Assembly: GCF_029227915.1 (NCBI RefSeq)
Contig: NC_079878.1
Coordinates: 6,820,001-6,884,000, forward strand
Direction of reading: 5' to 3'
Length of the DNA: 64,000 nucleotides
Source of the DNA: Hydractinia symbiolongicarpus
Taxonomy: Eukaryota > Cnidaria > Hydrozoa > Anthoathecata > Hydractiniidae
Shown here: positions 33,442 through 45,715 of the stretch, piece after piece
Layout: every line of letters begins with the position of its first letter
How positions within the stretch are numbered: the stretch's first letter is position 1
Notes under the pieces: model-generated
What the model was told of the DNA's origin: nothing
The model's input: only the letters and a program-made list of their open reading frames with translations
The model's database searches: none
Program-made: the position numbers and the translations under genes

Positions 33442-36400
33442 AGGCCTCGGAGAGATTTGAACTCTCGACCCCTGGTTTACAAGACCAGTGCTCTAACCCC
33501 TGAGCTACGAAGGCACGCGATCCTTGCCAAATGCGAAAAGTCGGTGCATCAGGCAAAACAGGCCAGTTGCAACGTGTACTTGCCATAAAGTGATACCGTC
33601 AATGCCCTACTGGACCATGACTATTCTAATCACGGACCTCAGCTTTCCCGTTAACATCCACGGGCTCCAGTGGCGTAGTCGGTTAGCGCGTCGTACTTAT
33701 AAGTCAGTATCGACAAAGACATGCGAAGATCGGGAGTTCGAGCCTCCCCTGGAGCAAGGTTTCTTTTCATGCGCCGTCAACACACGCCACAGCACGGGCA
33801 GATCACCAGTAAAATCTAGCAACGTGGCAGTGCACCCAGGTTGTTTTGATCCCGTCAACGTGACGGCAAAGCCCGTAAAATGGCCAGTGTGGGGCTCGAA
33901 CCCACGACATTCGCGTTATTAGCACGACGCTCTAGCCGACTGAGCTAACCGGCCGTGAACGCGTGAACACGGACTCACTTCCTAAGTCAACTCTAAGCAA
34001 AATACTTTTATTTTTTTACTCAAAACGTTACCGTCATATTTCTCACGCTTTGATACGAGCCCAAGCAATGCAAATAGCCGCAACCCGCTCGAAAGAGGAG
34101 TCATGTTAGGCCAACTTTAAACGGACATTCCCTGAAAGGCCTCGGAGAGATTTGAACTCTCGACCCCTGGTTTACAAGACCAGTGCTCTAACCCCTGAGC
34201 TACGAAGGCACGCGATCCTTGCCAAATACGAAAAGTCGGTGCATCAGGCAAAACAGGCCAGTTGCAACGTGTACTTGCCATAAAGTGATACCGTCAATGC
34301 CCTACTGGACCATGACTATTCTAATCACGGACCTCAGCTTTCCCGTTAACATCCACGGGCTCCAGTGGCGTAGTCGGTTAGCGCGTCGTACTTATAAGTC
34401 AGTATCGACAAAGACATGCGAAGATCGGGAGTTCGAGCCTCCCCTGGAGCAAGGTTTCTTTTCATGCGCCGTCAACACACGCCACAGCACGGGCAGATCA
34501 CCAGTAAAATCTAGCAACGTGGCAGTGCACCCAGGTTGTTTTGATCCCGTCAACGTGACGGCAAAGCCCGTAAAATGGCCAGTGTGGGGCTCGAACCCAC
34601 GACATTCGCGTTATTAGCACGACGCTCTAGCCGACTGAGCTAACCGGCCGTGAACGCGTGAACACGGACTCACTTCCTAAGTCAACTCTAAGCAAAATAC
34701 TTTTATTTTTTTACTCAAAACGTTACCGTCATATTTCTCACGCTTTGATACGAGTCCAAGCAATGCAAATAGCCGCAACCCGCTCGAAAGAGGAGTCATG
34801 TTAGGCCAACTTTAAACGGACATTCCCTGAAAGGCCTCGGAGAGATTTGAACTCTCGACCCCTGGTTTACAAGACCAGTGCTCTAACCCCTGAGCTACGA
34901 AGGCACGCGATCCTTGCCAAATACGAAAAGTCGGTGCATCAGGCAAAACAGGCCAGTTGCAACGTGTACTTGCCATAAAGTGATACCGTCAATGCCCTAC
35001 TGGACCATGACTATTCTAATCACGGACCTCAGCTTTCCCGTTAACATCCACGGGCTCCAGTGGCGTAGTCGGTTAGCGCGTCGTACTTATAAGTCAGTAT
35101 CGACAAAGACATGCGAAGATCGGGAGTTCGAGCCTCCCCTGGAGCAAGGTTTCTTTTCATGCGCCGTCAACACACGCCACAGCACGGGCAGATCACCAGT
35201 AAAATCTAGCAACGTGGCAGTGCACCCAGGTTGTTTTGATCCCGTCAACGTGACGGCAAAGCCCGTAAAATGGCCAGTGTGGGGCTCGAACCCACGACAT
35301 TCGCGTTATTAGCACGACGCTCTAGCCGACTGAGCTAACCGGCCGTGAACGCGTGAACACGGACTTACTTCCTAAGTCAACTCTAAGCAAAATACTTTTA
35401 TTTTTTTACTCAAAACGTTACCGTCATATTTCTCACGCTTTGATACGAGTCCAAGCAATGCAAATAGCCGCAACCCGCTCGAAAGAGGAGTCATGTTAGG
35501 CCAACTTTAAACGGACATTCCCTGAAAGGCCTCGGAGAGATTTGAACTCTCGACCCCTGGTTTACAAGACCAGTGCTCTAACCCCTGAGCTACGAAGGCA
35601 CGCGATCCTTGCCAAATACGAAAAGTCGGTGCATCATGCAAAACAGGCCAGTTGCAACGTGTACTTGCCATAAAGTGATACCGTCAATGCCCTACTGGAC
35701 CATGACTATTCTAATCACGGACCTCAGCTTTCCCGTTAACATCCACGGGCTCCAGTGGCGTAGTCGGTTAGCGCGTCGTACTTATAAGTCAGTATCGACA
35801 AAGACATGCGAAGATCGGGAGTTCGAGCCTCCCCTGGAGCAAGGTTTCTTTTCATGCGCCGTCAACACACGCCACAGCACGGGCAGATCACCAGTAAAAT
35901 CTAGCAACGTGGCAGTGCACCCAGGTTGTTTTGATCCCGTCAACGTGACGGCAAAGCCCGTAAAATGGCCAGTGTGGGGCTCGAACCCACGACATTCGCG
36001 TTATTAGCACGACGCTCTAGCCGACTGAGCTAACCGGCCGTGAACGCGTGAACACGGACTCACTTCCTAAGTCAACTCTAAGCAAAATACTTTTATTTTT
36101 TTACTCAAAACGTTACCGTCATATTTCTCACGCTTTGATACGAGTCCAAGCAATGCAAATAGCCGCAACCCGCTCGAAAGAGGAGTCATGTTAGGCCAAC
36201 TTTAAACGGACATTCCCTGAAAGGCCTCGGAGAGATTTGAACTCTCGACCCCTGGTTTACAAGACCAGTGCTCTAACCCCTGAGCTACGAAGGCACGCGA
36301 TCCTTGCCAAATACGAAAAGTCGGTGCATCAGGCAAAACAGGCCAGTTGCAACGTGTACTTGCCATAAAGTGATACCGTCAATGCCCTACTGGACCATGA

Positions 36401-36989
36401 CTATTCTAATCACGGACCTCAGCTTTCCCGTTAACATCCACGGGCTCCAGTGGCGTAGTCGGTTAGCGCGTCGTACTTATAAGTCAGTATCGACAAAGAC
36501 ATGCGAAGATCGGGAGTTCGAGCCTCCCCTGGAGCAAGGTTTCTTTTCATGCGCCGTCAACACACGCCACAGCACGGGCAGATCACCAGTAAAATCTAGC
36601 AACGTGGCAGTGCACCCAGGTTGTTTTGATCCCGTCAACGTGACGGCAAAGCCCGTAAAATGGCCAGTGTGGGGCTCGAACCCACGACATTCGCGTTATT
36701 AGCACGACGCTCTAGCCGACTGAGCTAACCGGCCGTGAACGCGTGAACACGGACTCACTTCCTAAGTCAACTCTAAGCAAAATACTTTTATTTTTTTACT
36801 CAAAACGTTACCGTCATATTTCTCACGCTTTGATACGAGTCCAAGCAATGCAAATAGCCGCAACCCGCTCGAAAGAGGAGTCATGTTAGGCCAACTTTAA
36901 ACGGACATTCCCTGAAAGGCCTCGGAGAGATTTGAACTCTCGACCCCTGGTTTACAAGACCAGTGCTCTAACCCCTGAGCTACGAAGGC
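33442..36989 (-). other. Run of 6 units with C71 in tRNA-Thr (units 48-53)
   Basis: Six consecutive tRNA-Thr copies, starting at 33442, 34137, 34832, 35527, 36222 and 36917, carry C71 opposite C2. This is the longest run in the window, bounded by normal copies on both sides. The rest of each gene is standard. Confidence 0.87.
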
Positions 36990-37611
36990 ACGCGATCCTT
37001 GCCAAATACGAAAAGTCGGTGCATCAGGCAAAACAGGCCAGTTGCAACGTGTACTTGCCATAAAGTGATACCGTCAATGCCCTACTGGACCATGACTATT
37101 CTAATCACGGACCTCAGCTTTCCCGTTAACATCCACGGGCTCCAGTGGCGTAGTCGGTTAGCGCGTCGTACTTATAAGTCAGTATCGACAAAGACATGCG
37201 AAGATCGGGAGTTCGAGCCTCCCCTGGAGCAAGGTTTCTTTTCATGCGCCGTCAACACACGCCACAGCACGGGCAGATCACCAGTAAAATCTAGCAACGT
37301 GGCAGTGCACCCAGGTTGTTTTGATCCCGTCAACGTGACGGCAAAGCCCGTAAAATGGCCAGTGTGGGGCTCGAACCCACGACATTCGCGTTATTAGCAC
37401 GACGCTCTAGCCGACTGAGCTAACCAGCCGTGAACGCGTGAACACGGACTCACTTCCTAAGTCAACTCTAAGCAAAATACTTTTATTTTTTGACTCAAAA
37501 CGTTACCGTCATATTTCTCACGCTTTGATACGAGTCCAAGCAATGCAAATAGCCGCAACCCGCTCGAAAGAGGAGTCATGTTAGGCCAACTTTAAACGGA
37601 CATTCCCTGAA

Positions 37612-37684
37612 AGCCCTCGGAGAGATTTGAACTCTCGACCCCTGGATTACAAGACCAGTGCTCTAACCCCTGAGCTACGAAGGC
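37612..37684 (-). tRNA. tRNA-Thr(UGU) variant, A39 changed to T (unit 54)
   Basis: Plus base 37646 is a, putting T39 opposite T31 and opening the top anticodon-stem pair next to the loop. Confidence 0.8.
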
Positions 37685-39001
37685 ACGCGATCCTTGCCAA
37701 ATACGAAAAGTCGGTGCATCAGGCAAAACAGGCCAGTTGCAACGTGTACTTGCCATAAAGTGATACCGTCAATGCCCTACTGGACCATGACTATTCTAAT
37801 CACGGACCTCAGCTTTCCCGTTAACATCCACGGGCTCCAGTGGCGTAGTCGGTTAGCGCGTCGTACTTATAAGTCAGTATCGACAAAGACATGCGAAGAT
37901 CGGGAGTTCGAGCCTCCCCTGGAGCAAGGTTTCTTTTCATGCGCCGTCAACACACGCCACAGCACGGGCAGATTACCAGTAAAATCTAGCAACGTGGCAG
38001 CGCACCCAGGTTGTTTTGATCCCGTCAACGTGACGGCAAAGCCCGTAAAATGGCCAGTGTGGGGCTCGAACCCACGACATTCGCGTTATTAGCACGACGC
38101 TCTAGCCGACTGAGCTAACCGGCCGTGAACGCGTGAACACGGACTCACTTCCTAAGTCAACTCTAAGCAAAATACTTTTATTTTTTGACTCAAAACGTTA
38201 CCGTCATATTTCTCACGCTTTGATACGAGTCCAAGCAATGCAAATAGCCGCAACCCGCTCGAAAGAGGAGTCATGTTAGGCCAACTTTAAACGGACATTC
38301 CCTGAAAGCCCTCGGAGAGATTTGAACTCTCGACCCCTGGTTTACAAGACCAGTGCTCTAACCCCTGAGCTACGAAGGCACGCGATCCTTGCCAAATACG
38401 AAAAGTCGGTGCATCAGGCAAAACAGGCCAGTTGCAACGTGTACTTGCCATAAAGTGATACCGTCAATGCCCTACTGGACCATGACTATTCTAATCACGG
38501 ACCTCAGCTTTCCCGTTAACATCCACAGGCTCCAGTGGCGTAGTCGGTTAGCGCGTCGTACTTATAAGTCAGTATCGACAAAGACATGCGAAGATCGGGA
38601 GTTCGAGCCTCCCCTGGAGCAAGGTTTCTTTTCATGCGCCGTCAACACACGCCACAGCACGGGCAGATCACCAGTAAAATCTAGCAACGTGGCAGTGCAC
38701 CCAGGTTGTTTTGATCCCGTCAACGTGACGGCAAAGCCCGTAAAATGGCCAGTGTGGGGCTCGAACCCACGACATTCGCGTTATTAGCACGACGCTCTAG
38801 CCGACTGAGCTAACCGGCCGTGAACGCGTGAACACGGACTCACTTCCTAAGTCAACTCTAAGCAAAATACTTTTCTTTTTTTACTCAAAACGTTACCGTC
38901 ATATTTCTCACGCTTTGATACGAGTCCAAGCAATGCAAATAGCCGCAACCCGCTCGAAAGAGGAGTCATGTTAGGCCAACTTTAAACGGACATTCCCTGA
39001 A

Positions 39002-39074
39002 AGCCCACGGAGAGATTTGAACTCTCGATCCCTGGTTTACAAGACCAGTGCTCTAACCCCTGAGCTACGAAGGC
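39002..39074 (-). tRNA. tRNA-Thr(UGU) variant with T68 (unit 56)
   Basis: T68 faces T5 in the acceptor stem (plus base 39007), and a variable-loop base is also changed (39029). The same pair of changes recurs exactly 4,170 bp downstream at 43172-43244, marking a segmental duplication. Confidence 0.82.
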
Positions 39075-39223
39075 ACGCGATCCTTGCCAAATACGAAAAG
39101 TCGGTGCATCAGGCAAAACAGGCCAGTTGCAACGTGTACTTGCCATAAAGTGATACCGTCAATGCCCTACTGGACCATGACTATTCTAATCACGGACCTC
39201 AGCTTTCCCGTTAACATCCACGG

Positions 39224-39316
39224 GCTCCAGTGGCGTAGTCGGTTATCGCGTCGTACTTATAAGTCAGTATCGACAAAGACATGCGAAGATCGGGAGTTCG
39301 AGCCTCCCCTGGAGCA
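39224..39316 (+). tRNA. tRNA-Ile(UAU) variant, G22 changed to T (unit 57)
   Basis: Plus base 39246 is t, so D-stem position 22 becomes T opposite T13. Shared with units 58, 63 and 64. A linked marker, ctatgtc in place of ctaagtc, lies downstream at 39545. Confidence 0.85.
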
Positions 39317-39918
39317 AGGTTTCTTTTCATGCGCCGTCAACACACGCCACAGCACGGGCAGATCACCAGTAAAATCTAGCAACGTGGCAGTGCACCCAGG
39401 TTGTTTTGATCCCGTCAACGTGACGGCAAAGCCCGTAAAATGGCCAGTGTGGGGCTCGAACCCACGACATTCGCGTTATTAGCACGACGCTCTAGCCGAC
39501 TGAGCTAACCGGCCGTGAACGCGTGAACACGGACTCACTTCCTATGTCAACTCTAAGCAAAATACTTTTATTTTTTTACTCAAAACGTTACCGTCATATT
39601 TCTCACGCTTTGATACGAGTCCAAGCAATGCAAATAGCCGCAACCCGCTCGAAAGAGGAGTCATGTTAGGCCAACTTTAAACGGACATTCCCTGAAAGCC
39701 CTCGGAGAGATTTGAACTCTCGACCCCTGGTTTACAAGACCAGTGCTCTAACCCCTGAGCTACGAAGGCACGCGATCCTTGCCAAATACGAAAAGTCGGT
39801 GCATCAGGCAAAACAGGCCAGTTGCAACGTGTACTTGCCATAAAGTGATACCGTCAATGCCCTACTGGACCATGACTATTCTAATCACGGACCTCAGCTT
39901 TCCCGTTAACATCCACGG

Positions 39919-40011
39919 GCTCCAGTGGCGTAGTCGGTTATCGCGTCGTACTTATAAGTCAGTATCGACAAAGACATGCGAAGATCGGGAGTTCGAGCCT
40001 CCCCTGGAGCA
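39919..40011 (+). tRNA. tRNA-Ile(UAU) variant, G22 changed to T (unit 58)
   Basis: Same D-stem change as unit 57 (39941). This unit is the duplicated counterpart of the retrotransposon-split unit 64, and its uninterrupted box A shows the empty insertion site. Confidence 0.85.
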
Positions 40012-41086
40012 AGGTTTCTTTTCATGCGCCGTCAACACACGCCACAGCACGGGCAGATCACCAGTAAAATCTAGCAACGTGGCAGTGCACCCAGGTTGTT
40101 TTGATCCCGTCAACGTGACGGCAAAGCCCGTAAAATGGCCAGTGTGGGGCTCGAACCCACGACATTCGCGTTATTAGCACGACGCTCTAGCCGACTGAGC
40201 TAACCGGCCGTGAACGCGTGAACACGGACTCACTTCCTATGTCAACTCTAAGCAAAATACTTTTATTTTTTTACTTAAAACGTTACCGTCATATTTCTCA
40301 CGCTTTGATACGAGTCCAAGCAATGCAAATAGCCGCAACCCGCTCGAAAGAGGAGTCATGTTAGGCCAACTTTAAACGGACATTCCCTGAAAGCCCTCGG
40401 AGAGATTTGAACTCTCGACCCCTGGTTTACAAGACCAGTGCTCTAACCCCTGAGCTACGAAGGCACGCGATCCTTGCCAAATACGAAAAGTCGGTGCATC
40501 AGGCAAAACAGGCCAGTTGCAACGTGTACTTGCCATAAAGTGATACCGTCAATGCCCTACTGGACCATGACTATTCTAATCACGGACCTCAGCTTTCCCG
40601 TTAACATCCACGGGCTCCAGTGGCGTAGTCGGTTAGCGCGTCGTACTTATAAGTCAGTATCGACAAAGACATGCGAAGATCGGGAGTTCGAGCCTCCCCT
40701 GGAGCAAGGTTTCTTTTCATGCGCCGTCAACACACGCCACAGCACGGGCAGATCACCAGTAAAATCTAGCAACGTGGCAGTGCACCCAGGTTGTTTTGAT
40801 CCCGTCAACGTGACGGCAAAGCCCGTAAAATGGCCAGTGTGGGGCTCGAACCCACGACATTCGCGTTATTAGCACGACGCTCTAGCCGACTGAGCTAACC
40901 GGCCGTGAACGCGTGAACACGGACTCACTTCCTAAGTCAACTCTAAGCAAAATACTTTTATTTTTTTACTCAAAACGTTACCGTCATATTTCTCACGCTT
41001 TGATACGAGTCCAAGCAATGCAAATAGCCGCAACCCGCTCGAAAGAGGAGTCATGTTAGGCCAACTTTAAACGGACATTCCCTGAA

Positions 41087-41159
41087 AGCCCACGGAGAGA
41101 TTTGAACTCTCGACCCCTGGTTTACAAGACCAGTGCTCTAACCCCTGAGCTACGAAGGC
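41087..41159 (-). tRNA. tRNA-Thr(UGU) variant with T68 (unit 59)
   Basis: T68 faces T5 in the acceptor stem (plus base 41092). The counterpart with the same change is 47027-47099 in unit 65. Confidence 0.82.
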
Positions 41160-41781
41160 ACGCGATCCTTGCCAAATACGAAAAGTCGGTGCATCAGGCA
41201 AAACAGGCCAGTTGCAACGTGTACTTGCCATAAAGTGATACCGTCAATGCCCTACTGGACCATGACTATTCTAATCACGGACCTCAGCTTTCCCGTTAAC
41301 ATCCACGGGCTCCAGTGGCGTAGTCGGTTAGCGCGTCGTACTTATAAGTCAGTATCGACAAAGACATGCGAAGATCGGGAGTTCGAGCCTCCCCTGGAGC
41401 AAGGTTTCTTTTCATGCGCCGTCAACACACGCCACAGCACGGGCAGATCACCAGTAAAATCTAGCAACGTGGCAGTGCACCCAGGTTGTTTTGATCCCGT
41501 CAACGTGACGGCAAAGCCCGTAAAATGGCCAGTGTGGGGCTCGAACCCACGACATTCGCGTTATTAGCACGACGCTCTAGCCGACTGAGCTAACCGGCCG
41601 TGAACGCGTGAACACGGACTCACTTCCTAAGTCAACTCTAAGCAAAATACTTTTATTTTTTTACTCAAAACGTTACCGTCATATTTCTCACGCTTTGATA
41701 CGAGTCCAAGCAATGCAAATAGCCGCAACCCGCTCGAAAGAGGAGTCATGTTAGGCCAACTTTAAACGGACATTCCCTGAA

Positions 41782-41854
41782 AGCCCTCGGAGAGATTTGA
41801 ACTCTCCTCCCCTGGTTTACAAGACCAGTGCTCTAACCCCTGAGCTACGAAGGC
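41782..41854 (-). tRNA. tRNA-Thr(UGU) variant, variable-loop change (unit 60)
   Basis: Plus bases 41817-41818 read ct in place of ga, a two-base change at the variable-loop end. It recurs at 47757-47758 in unit 66. Confidence 0.82.
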
Positions 41855-42698
41855 ACGCGATCCTTGCCAAATACGAAAAGTCGGTGCATCAGGCAAAACA
41901 GGCCAGTTGCAAAGTGTACTTGCCATAAAGTGATACCGTCAATGCCCTACTGGACCATGACTATTCTAATCACGGACCTCAGCTTTCCCGTTAACACCCA
42001 CGGGCTCCAGTGGCGTAGTCGGTTAGCGCGTCGTACTTATAAGTCAGTATCGACAAAGACATGCGAAGATCGGGAGTTCGAGCCTCCCCTGGAGCAAGGT
42101 TTCTTTTCATGCGCCGTCAACACACGCCACAGCACGGGCAGATCACCAGTAAAATCTAGCAACGTGGCAGTGCACCCAGGTTGTTTTGATCCCGTCAACG
42201 TGACGGCAAAGCCCGTAAAATGGCCAGTGTGGGGCTCGAACCCACGACATTCGCGTTATTAGCACGACGCTCTAGCCGACTGAGCTAACCGGCCGTGAAC
42301 GCGTGAACACGGACTCACTTCCTAAGTCAACTCTAAGCAAAATACTTTTATTTTTTTACTCAAAACGTTACCGTCATATTTCTCACGCTTTGATACGAGT
42401 CCAAGCAATGCAAATAGCCGCAACCCGCTCGAAAGAGGAGTCATGTTAGGCCAACTTTAAACGGACATTCCCTGAAAGCCCTCGGAGAGATTTGAACTCT
42501 CGACCCCTGGTTTACAAGACCAGTGCTCTAACCCCTGAGCTACGAAGGCACGCGATCCTTGCCAAATACGAAAAGTCGGTGCATCAGGCAAAACAGGCCA
42601 GTTGCAACGTGTACTTGCCATAAACTGATACCGTCAATGCCCTACTGGACCATGACTATTCTAATCACGGACCTCAGCTTTCCCGTTAACATCCACGG

Positions 42699-42791
42699 GC
42701 TCCAGTGGCGTAGTCGCTTAGCGCGTCGTACTTATAAGTCAGTATCGACAAAGACATGCGAAGATCGGGAGTTCGAGCCTCCCCTGGAGCA
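42699..42791 (+). pseudogene. tRNA-Ile(UAU) with G19 changed to C (unit 62)
   Basis: Plus base 42717 is c, replacing one of the two invariant D-loop guanines (G19 by my numbering), whose partner is C56. It also lies in box A. Probably impaired. Confidence 0.65.
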
Positions 42792-43171
42792 AGGTTTCTT
42801 TTCATGCGCCGTCAACACACGCCACAGCACGGGCAGATCACCAGTAAAATCTAGCAACGTGGCAGTGCACCCAGGTTGTTTTGATCCCGTCAACGTGACG
42901 GCAAAGCCCGTAAAATGGCCAGTGTGGGGCTCGAACCCACGACATTCGCGTTATTAGCACGACGCTCTAGCCGACTGAGCTAACCGGCCGTGAACGCGTG
43001 AACACGGACTCACTTCCTAAGTCAACTCTAAGCAAAATACTTTTATTTTTTTACTCAAAACGTTACCGTCATATTTCTCACGCTTTGATACGAGTCCAAG
43101 CAATGCAAATAGCCGCAACCCGCTCGAAAGAGGAGTCATGTTAGGCCAACTTTAAACGGACATTCCCTGAA

Positions 43172-43244
43172 AGCCCACGGAGAGATGCGAACTCTCGATC
43201 CCTGGTTTACAAGACCAGTGCTCTAACCCCTGAGCTACGAAGGC
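43172..43244 (-). pseudogene. tRNA-Thr(UGU) with T68 and altered T-loop (unit 62)
   Basis: Carries T68 and the variable-loop change of its counterpart at 39002-39074, plus a private two-base change in the T-loop (plus strand agatgcg in place of agatttg) that disturbs box B. Likely dead. Confidence 0.65.
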
Positions 43245-43393
43245 ACGCGATCCTTGCCAAATACGAAAAGTCGGTGCATCAGGCAAAACAGGCCAGTTGC
43301 AACGTGTACTTGCCATAAAGTGATACCGTCAATGCCCTACTGGACCATGACTATTCTAATCACGGACCTCAGCTTTCCCGTTAACATCCACGG

Positions 43394-43486
43394 GCTCCAG
43401 TGGCGTAGTCGGTTATCGCGTCGTACTTATAAGTCAGTATCGACAAAGACATGCGAAGATCGGGAGTTCGAGCCTCCCCTGGAGCA
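43394..43486 (+). tRNA. tRNA-Ile(UAU) variant, G22 changed to T (unit 63)
   Basis: Same D-stem change (43416) and linked ctatgtc marker (43715) as unit 57, exactly 4,170 bp away. Confidence 0.85.
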
Positions 43487-44088
43487 AGGTTTCTTTTCAT
43501 GCGCCGTCAACACACGCCACAGCACGGGCAGATCACCAGTAAAATCTAGCAACGTGGCAGTGCACCCAGGTTGTTTTGATCCCGTCAACGTGACGGCAAA
43601 GCCCGTAAAATGGCCAGTGTGGGGCTCGAACCCACGACATTCGCGTTATTAGCACGACGCTCTAGCCGACTGAGCTAACCGGCCGTGAACGCGTGAACAC
43701 GGACTCACTTCCTATGTCAACTCTAAGCAAAATACTTTTATTTTTTTACTCAAAACGTTACCGTCATATTTCTCACGCTTTGATACGAGTCCAAGCAATG
43801 CAAATAGCCGCAACCCGCTCGAAAGAGGAGTCATGTTAGGCCAACTTTAAACGGACATTCCCTGAAAGCCCTCGGAGAGATTTGAACTCTCGACCCCTGG
43901 TTTACAAGACCAGTGCTCTAACCCCTGAGCTACGAAGGCACGCGATCCTTGCCAAATACGAAAAGTCGGTGCATCAGGCAAAACAGGCCAGTTGCAACGT
44001 GTACTTGCCATAAAGTGATACCGTCAATGCCCTACTGGACCATGACTATTCTAATCACGGACCTCAGCTTTCCCGTTAACATCCACGG

Positions 44089-44105
44089 GCTCCAGTGGCG
44101 TAGTC
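44089..44105 (+). pseudogene. tRNA-Ile(UAU), 5' fragment of the split copy
   Basis: The first 17 nt of the tRNA (acceptor 5' strand and D-stem up to C17). The break falls inside box A, so the gene has lost its internal promoter. Confidence 0.95.
44102..44105 (+). repeat. Left target-site duplication AGTC
   Basis: AGTC here and at 45872-45875 flank the inserted element. The length agrees: the unit is longer by 1,770 bp, equal to 1,766 bp of element plus 4 bp. The right copy overlaps the AAG tail, so the true duplication could be placed slightly differently. Confidence 0.75.
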
Positions 44106-44107
44106 CG

Positions 44108-45715
44108 AGTATTGTCAAAATTAAAGCCTGCAACGAAAATATAAATTTTTTTAACTTTGAGGAGGTAGATGACAACACAATCAAAAAACTTTTTACTAAT
44201 TTAAACATAAATTCCTCTCCAGGTAGAGACAAAATACCCCCAAAGCTTGTGAAGTTAGCTAGTGAATATCTGATTGGCCCATTGAAAAATGCTATAAACA
44301 GCAGCATAAAATTGAATATTTTTCCCGATGGAGCCAAACGTGCAACGGTAGCACCTCTTGACAAAGGAGGCAAAGACAAACATAGCATTAAAAATTTTAG
44401 ACCTGTCAGTGTGTTGAATGTATTTTCAAAATTCTATGAAAACATAATGAAGGATCAAATCATGTCTTTCATAGAATCGAAACTTTCAATATTTTTGTCA
44501 GCCTATCGGAAAAACTATAACACACAGCATGTCTTAATTCGTTTACTAGAAGAATGGAAAAAAAAACTTGATAAGAATTACGTGGTTGGTGCAGTCTTAA
44601 TGGATCTATCAAAAGCATTCGATTGTGTGCCACATGATTTACTAATCGCTAAACTTGAGGCATATGGATTTGAAATTAATGCCCTGAAATTTGTCCTGTC
44701 ATACCTAACAAATAGAGAACAATCTACTCGTATAAACGGACACTACAGTCTTTTCCAAATGATTCTTTCAGGCGTGCCGCAAGGATCAATCTTAGGCCCG
44801 ATAATTTTTAATATTTTTCTTAACGATATTTTTCTTTTTATAACCAGAAGTGACCTACACAACTATGCTGATGATAATACATTGTCAAGCTTTTCCAATT
44901 CAATTCCAAACCTCATTAAAATTTTAGAAGGTGAGTCTGAGCTGGCGTTAGCATGGCTACATGAAAATAAAATGATTGCTAACCCTGACAAATTTCAATG
45001 CATTATAATCAGCAAAGATAGGATAGAAAACACAAGTAGTAAACTGATAAGAATCGGAGATAAAAACATATATTCGCAAGACACAGTCAAACTGTTAGGA
45101 GTTAAAATTGACAATAACCTTAGATTTGATCAGCACTTAAATGAGGTTTGCAAGAAAGCATCTGCGCAACTAAATGCTTTGTATAGATTTAAAAACATAC
45201 TTCCTTTTAAAGCTAAGAGTGTCTTAGCAGAAAGCTTTGTGTATTCAAACTTTAACTACTGTCCACTTATTTGGAATTTCTCATCTTCAAAATCACTTTC
45301 TAGGGTCGAAAAACTCCATAAGCGAGCCCTAAAATTTGTAGATAGCGGATATTCAGAGAGAAAAGAAAGGTACATTTCTACCAAGAACAAAAGTAACTAC
45401 ATGAAAATTATGCGAATACGAAATCTATGTATAGAGATTTTTAAATCTCTTAATAATTTAAATCCGCCATTTATGTTAGACATCTTTCAACGCAGCGAAA
45501 CAAACAGGCCAGTACGAAGTCAATATTTAAATAATCTTAAAACATTGAACTTTAATACAAAAAATTTTGGGGAAAAATGTCTTCGCTCATTGGGGCCTAA
45601 AATTTGGAATACTTTACCTTCCGAATTGAAAAGTTGTAACAGCCTTAAAAAATTTAAAACGAAACTAAAGGAGTATGATTTCAGTCACTCGGTCTATTTA
45701 AATATTTTTTCTTAA
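44108..45715 (+). CDS. Reverse transcriptase, C-terminal part of non-LTR ORF2 (5' truncated)
   Basis: An open frame of 535 residues with its own stop at 45713-45715 but no native start. RT domain landmarks in order: SPGRDKIPP (fingers, about 44216), FRPVSVLN (about 44396), motif A MDLSKAFD with the first catalytic aspartate at 44603, GVPQGSILGP at 44771, and motif C YADD at 44864-44875. A thumb-like LGVKIDNNL (about 45095) and a C-terminal CPLIWNF segment (about 45260) follow. All catalytic residues look intact. The family makes cDNA from element RNA at a nicked target; the APE-type endonuclease expected upstream is absent. The frame stays open backwards into the tRNA repeat to 43949, but that is chance fusion. 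Codons are AT-rich, unlike the surrounding array. The fragment is unlikely to be expressed from here. Confidence 0.92.
   Translation, partial: SIVKIKACNENINFFNFEEVDDNTIKKLFTNLNINSSPGRDKIPPKLVKLASEYLIGPLKNAINSSIKLNIFPDGAKRATVAPLDKGGKDKHSIKNFRPVSVLNVFSKFYENIMKDQIMSFIESKLSIFLSAYRKNYNTQHVLIRLLEEWKKKLDKNYVVGAVLMDLSKAFDCVPHDLLIAKLEAYGFEINALKFVLSYLTNREQSTRINGHYSLFQMILSGVPQGSILGPIIFNIFLNDIFLFITRSDLHNYADDNTLSSFSNSIPNLIKILEGESELALAWLHENKMIANPDKFQCIIISKDRIENTSSKLIRIGDKNIYSQDTVKLLGVKIDNNLRFDQHLNEVCKKASAQLNALYRFKNILPFKAKSVLAESFVYSNFNYCPLIWNFSSSKSLSRVEKLHKRALKFVDSGYSERKERYISTKNKSNYMKIMRIRNLCIEIFKSLNNLNPPFMLDIFQRSETNRPVRSQYLNNLKTLNFNTKNFGEKCLRSLGPKIWNTLPSELKSCNSLKKFKTKLKEYDFSHSVYLNIFS

Larger units (their letters stand above)
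13360..43939 (+). repeat. tRNA array, units 20-63
   Basis: Forty-four regular 695-bp units, anchors 13369+695k for k=0-43. Neighbours differ by only a few substitutions, and units around 21000-23790 look identical by eye. Minor tRNA changes not listed separately are R57 G to A in Ile-AAU at 13726-13799 and position 4 C to T in Ile-AAU at 37356-37429 (still a wobble). Units 45 and 46 (anchors 30744 and 31439) share three private changes and are sister copies. Confidence 0.96.

Noticed and set aside
43949-44107. N-terminal extension of the reverse transcriptase frame into the tRNA repeat
   Set aside because: The first 52 codons are the spurious repeat frame, with codon 53 spanning the insertion junction; the fusion is an accident of the insertion point.
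44032-44388. A 118-residue minus-strand frame at the left element junction
   Set aside because: Shadow of the reverse transcriptase frame and repeat on the opposite strand.
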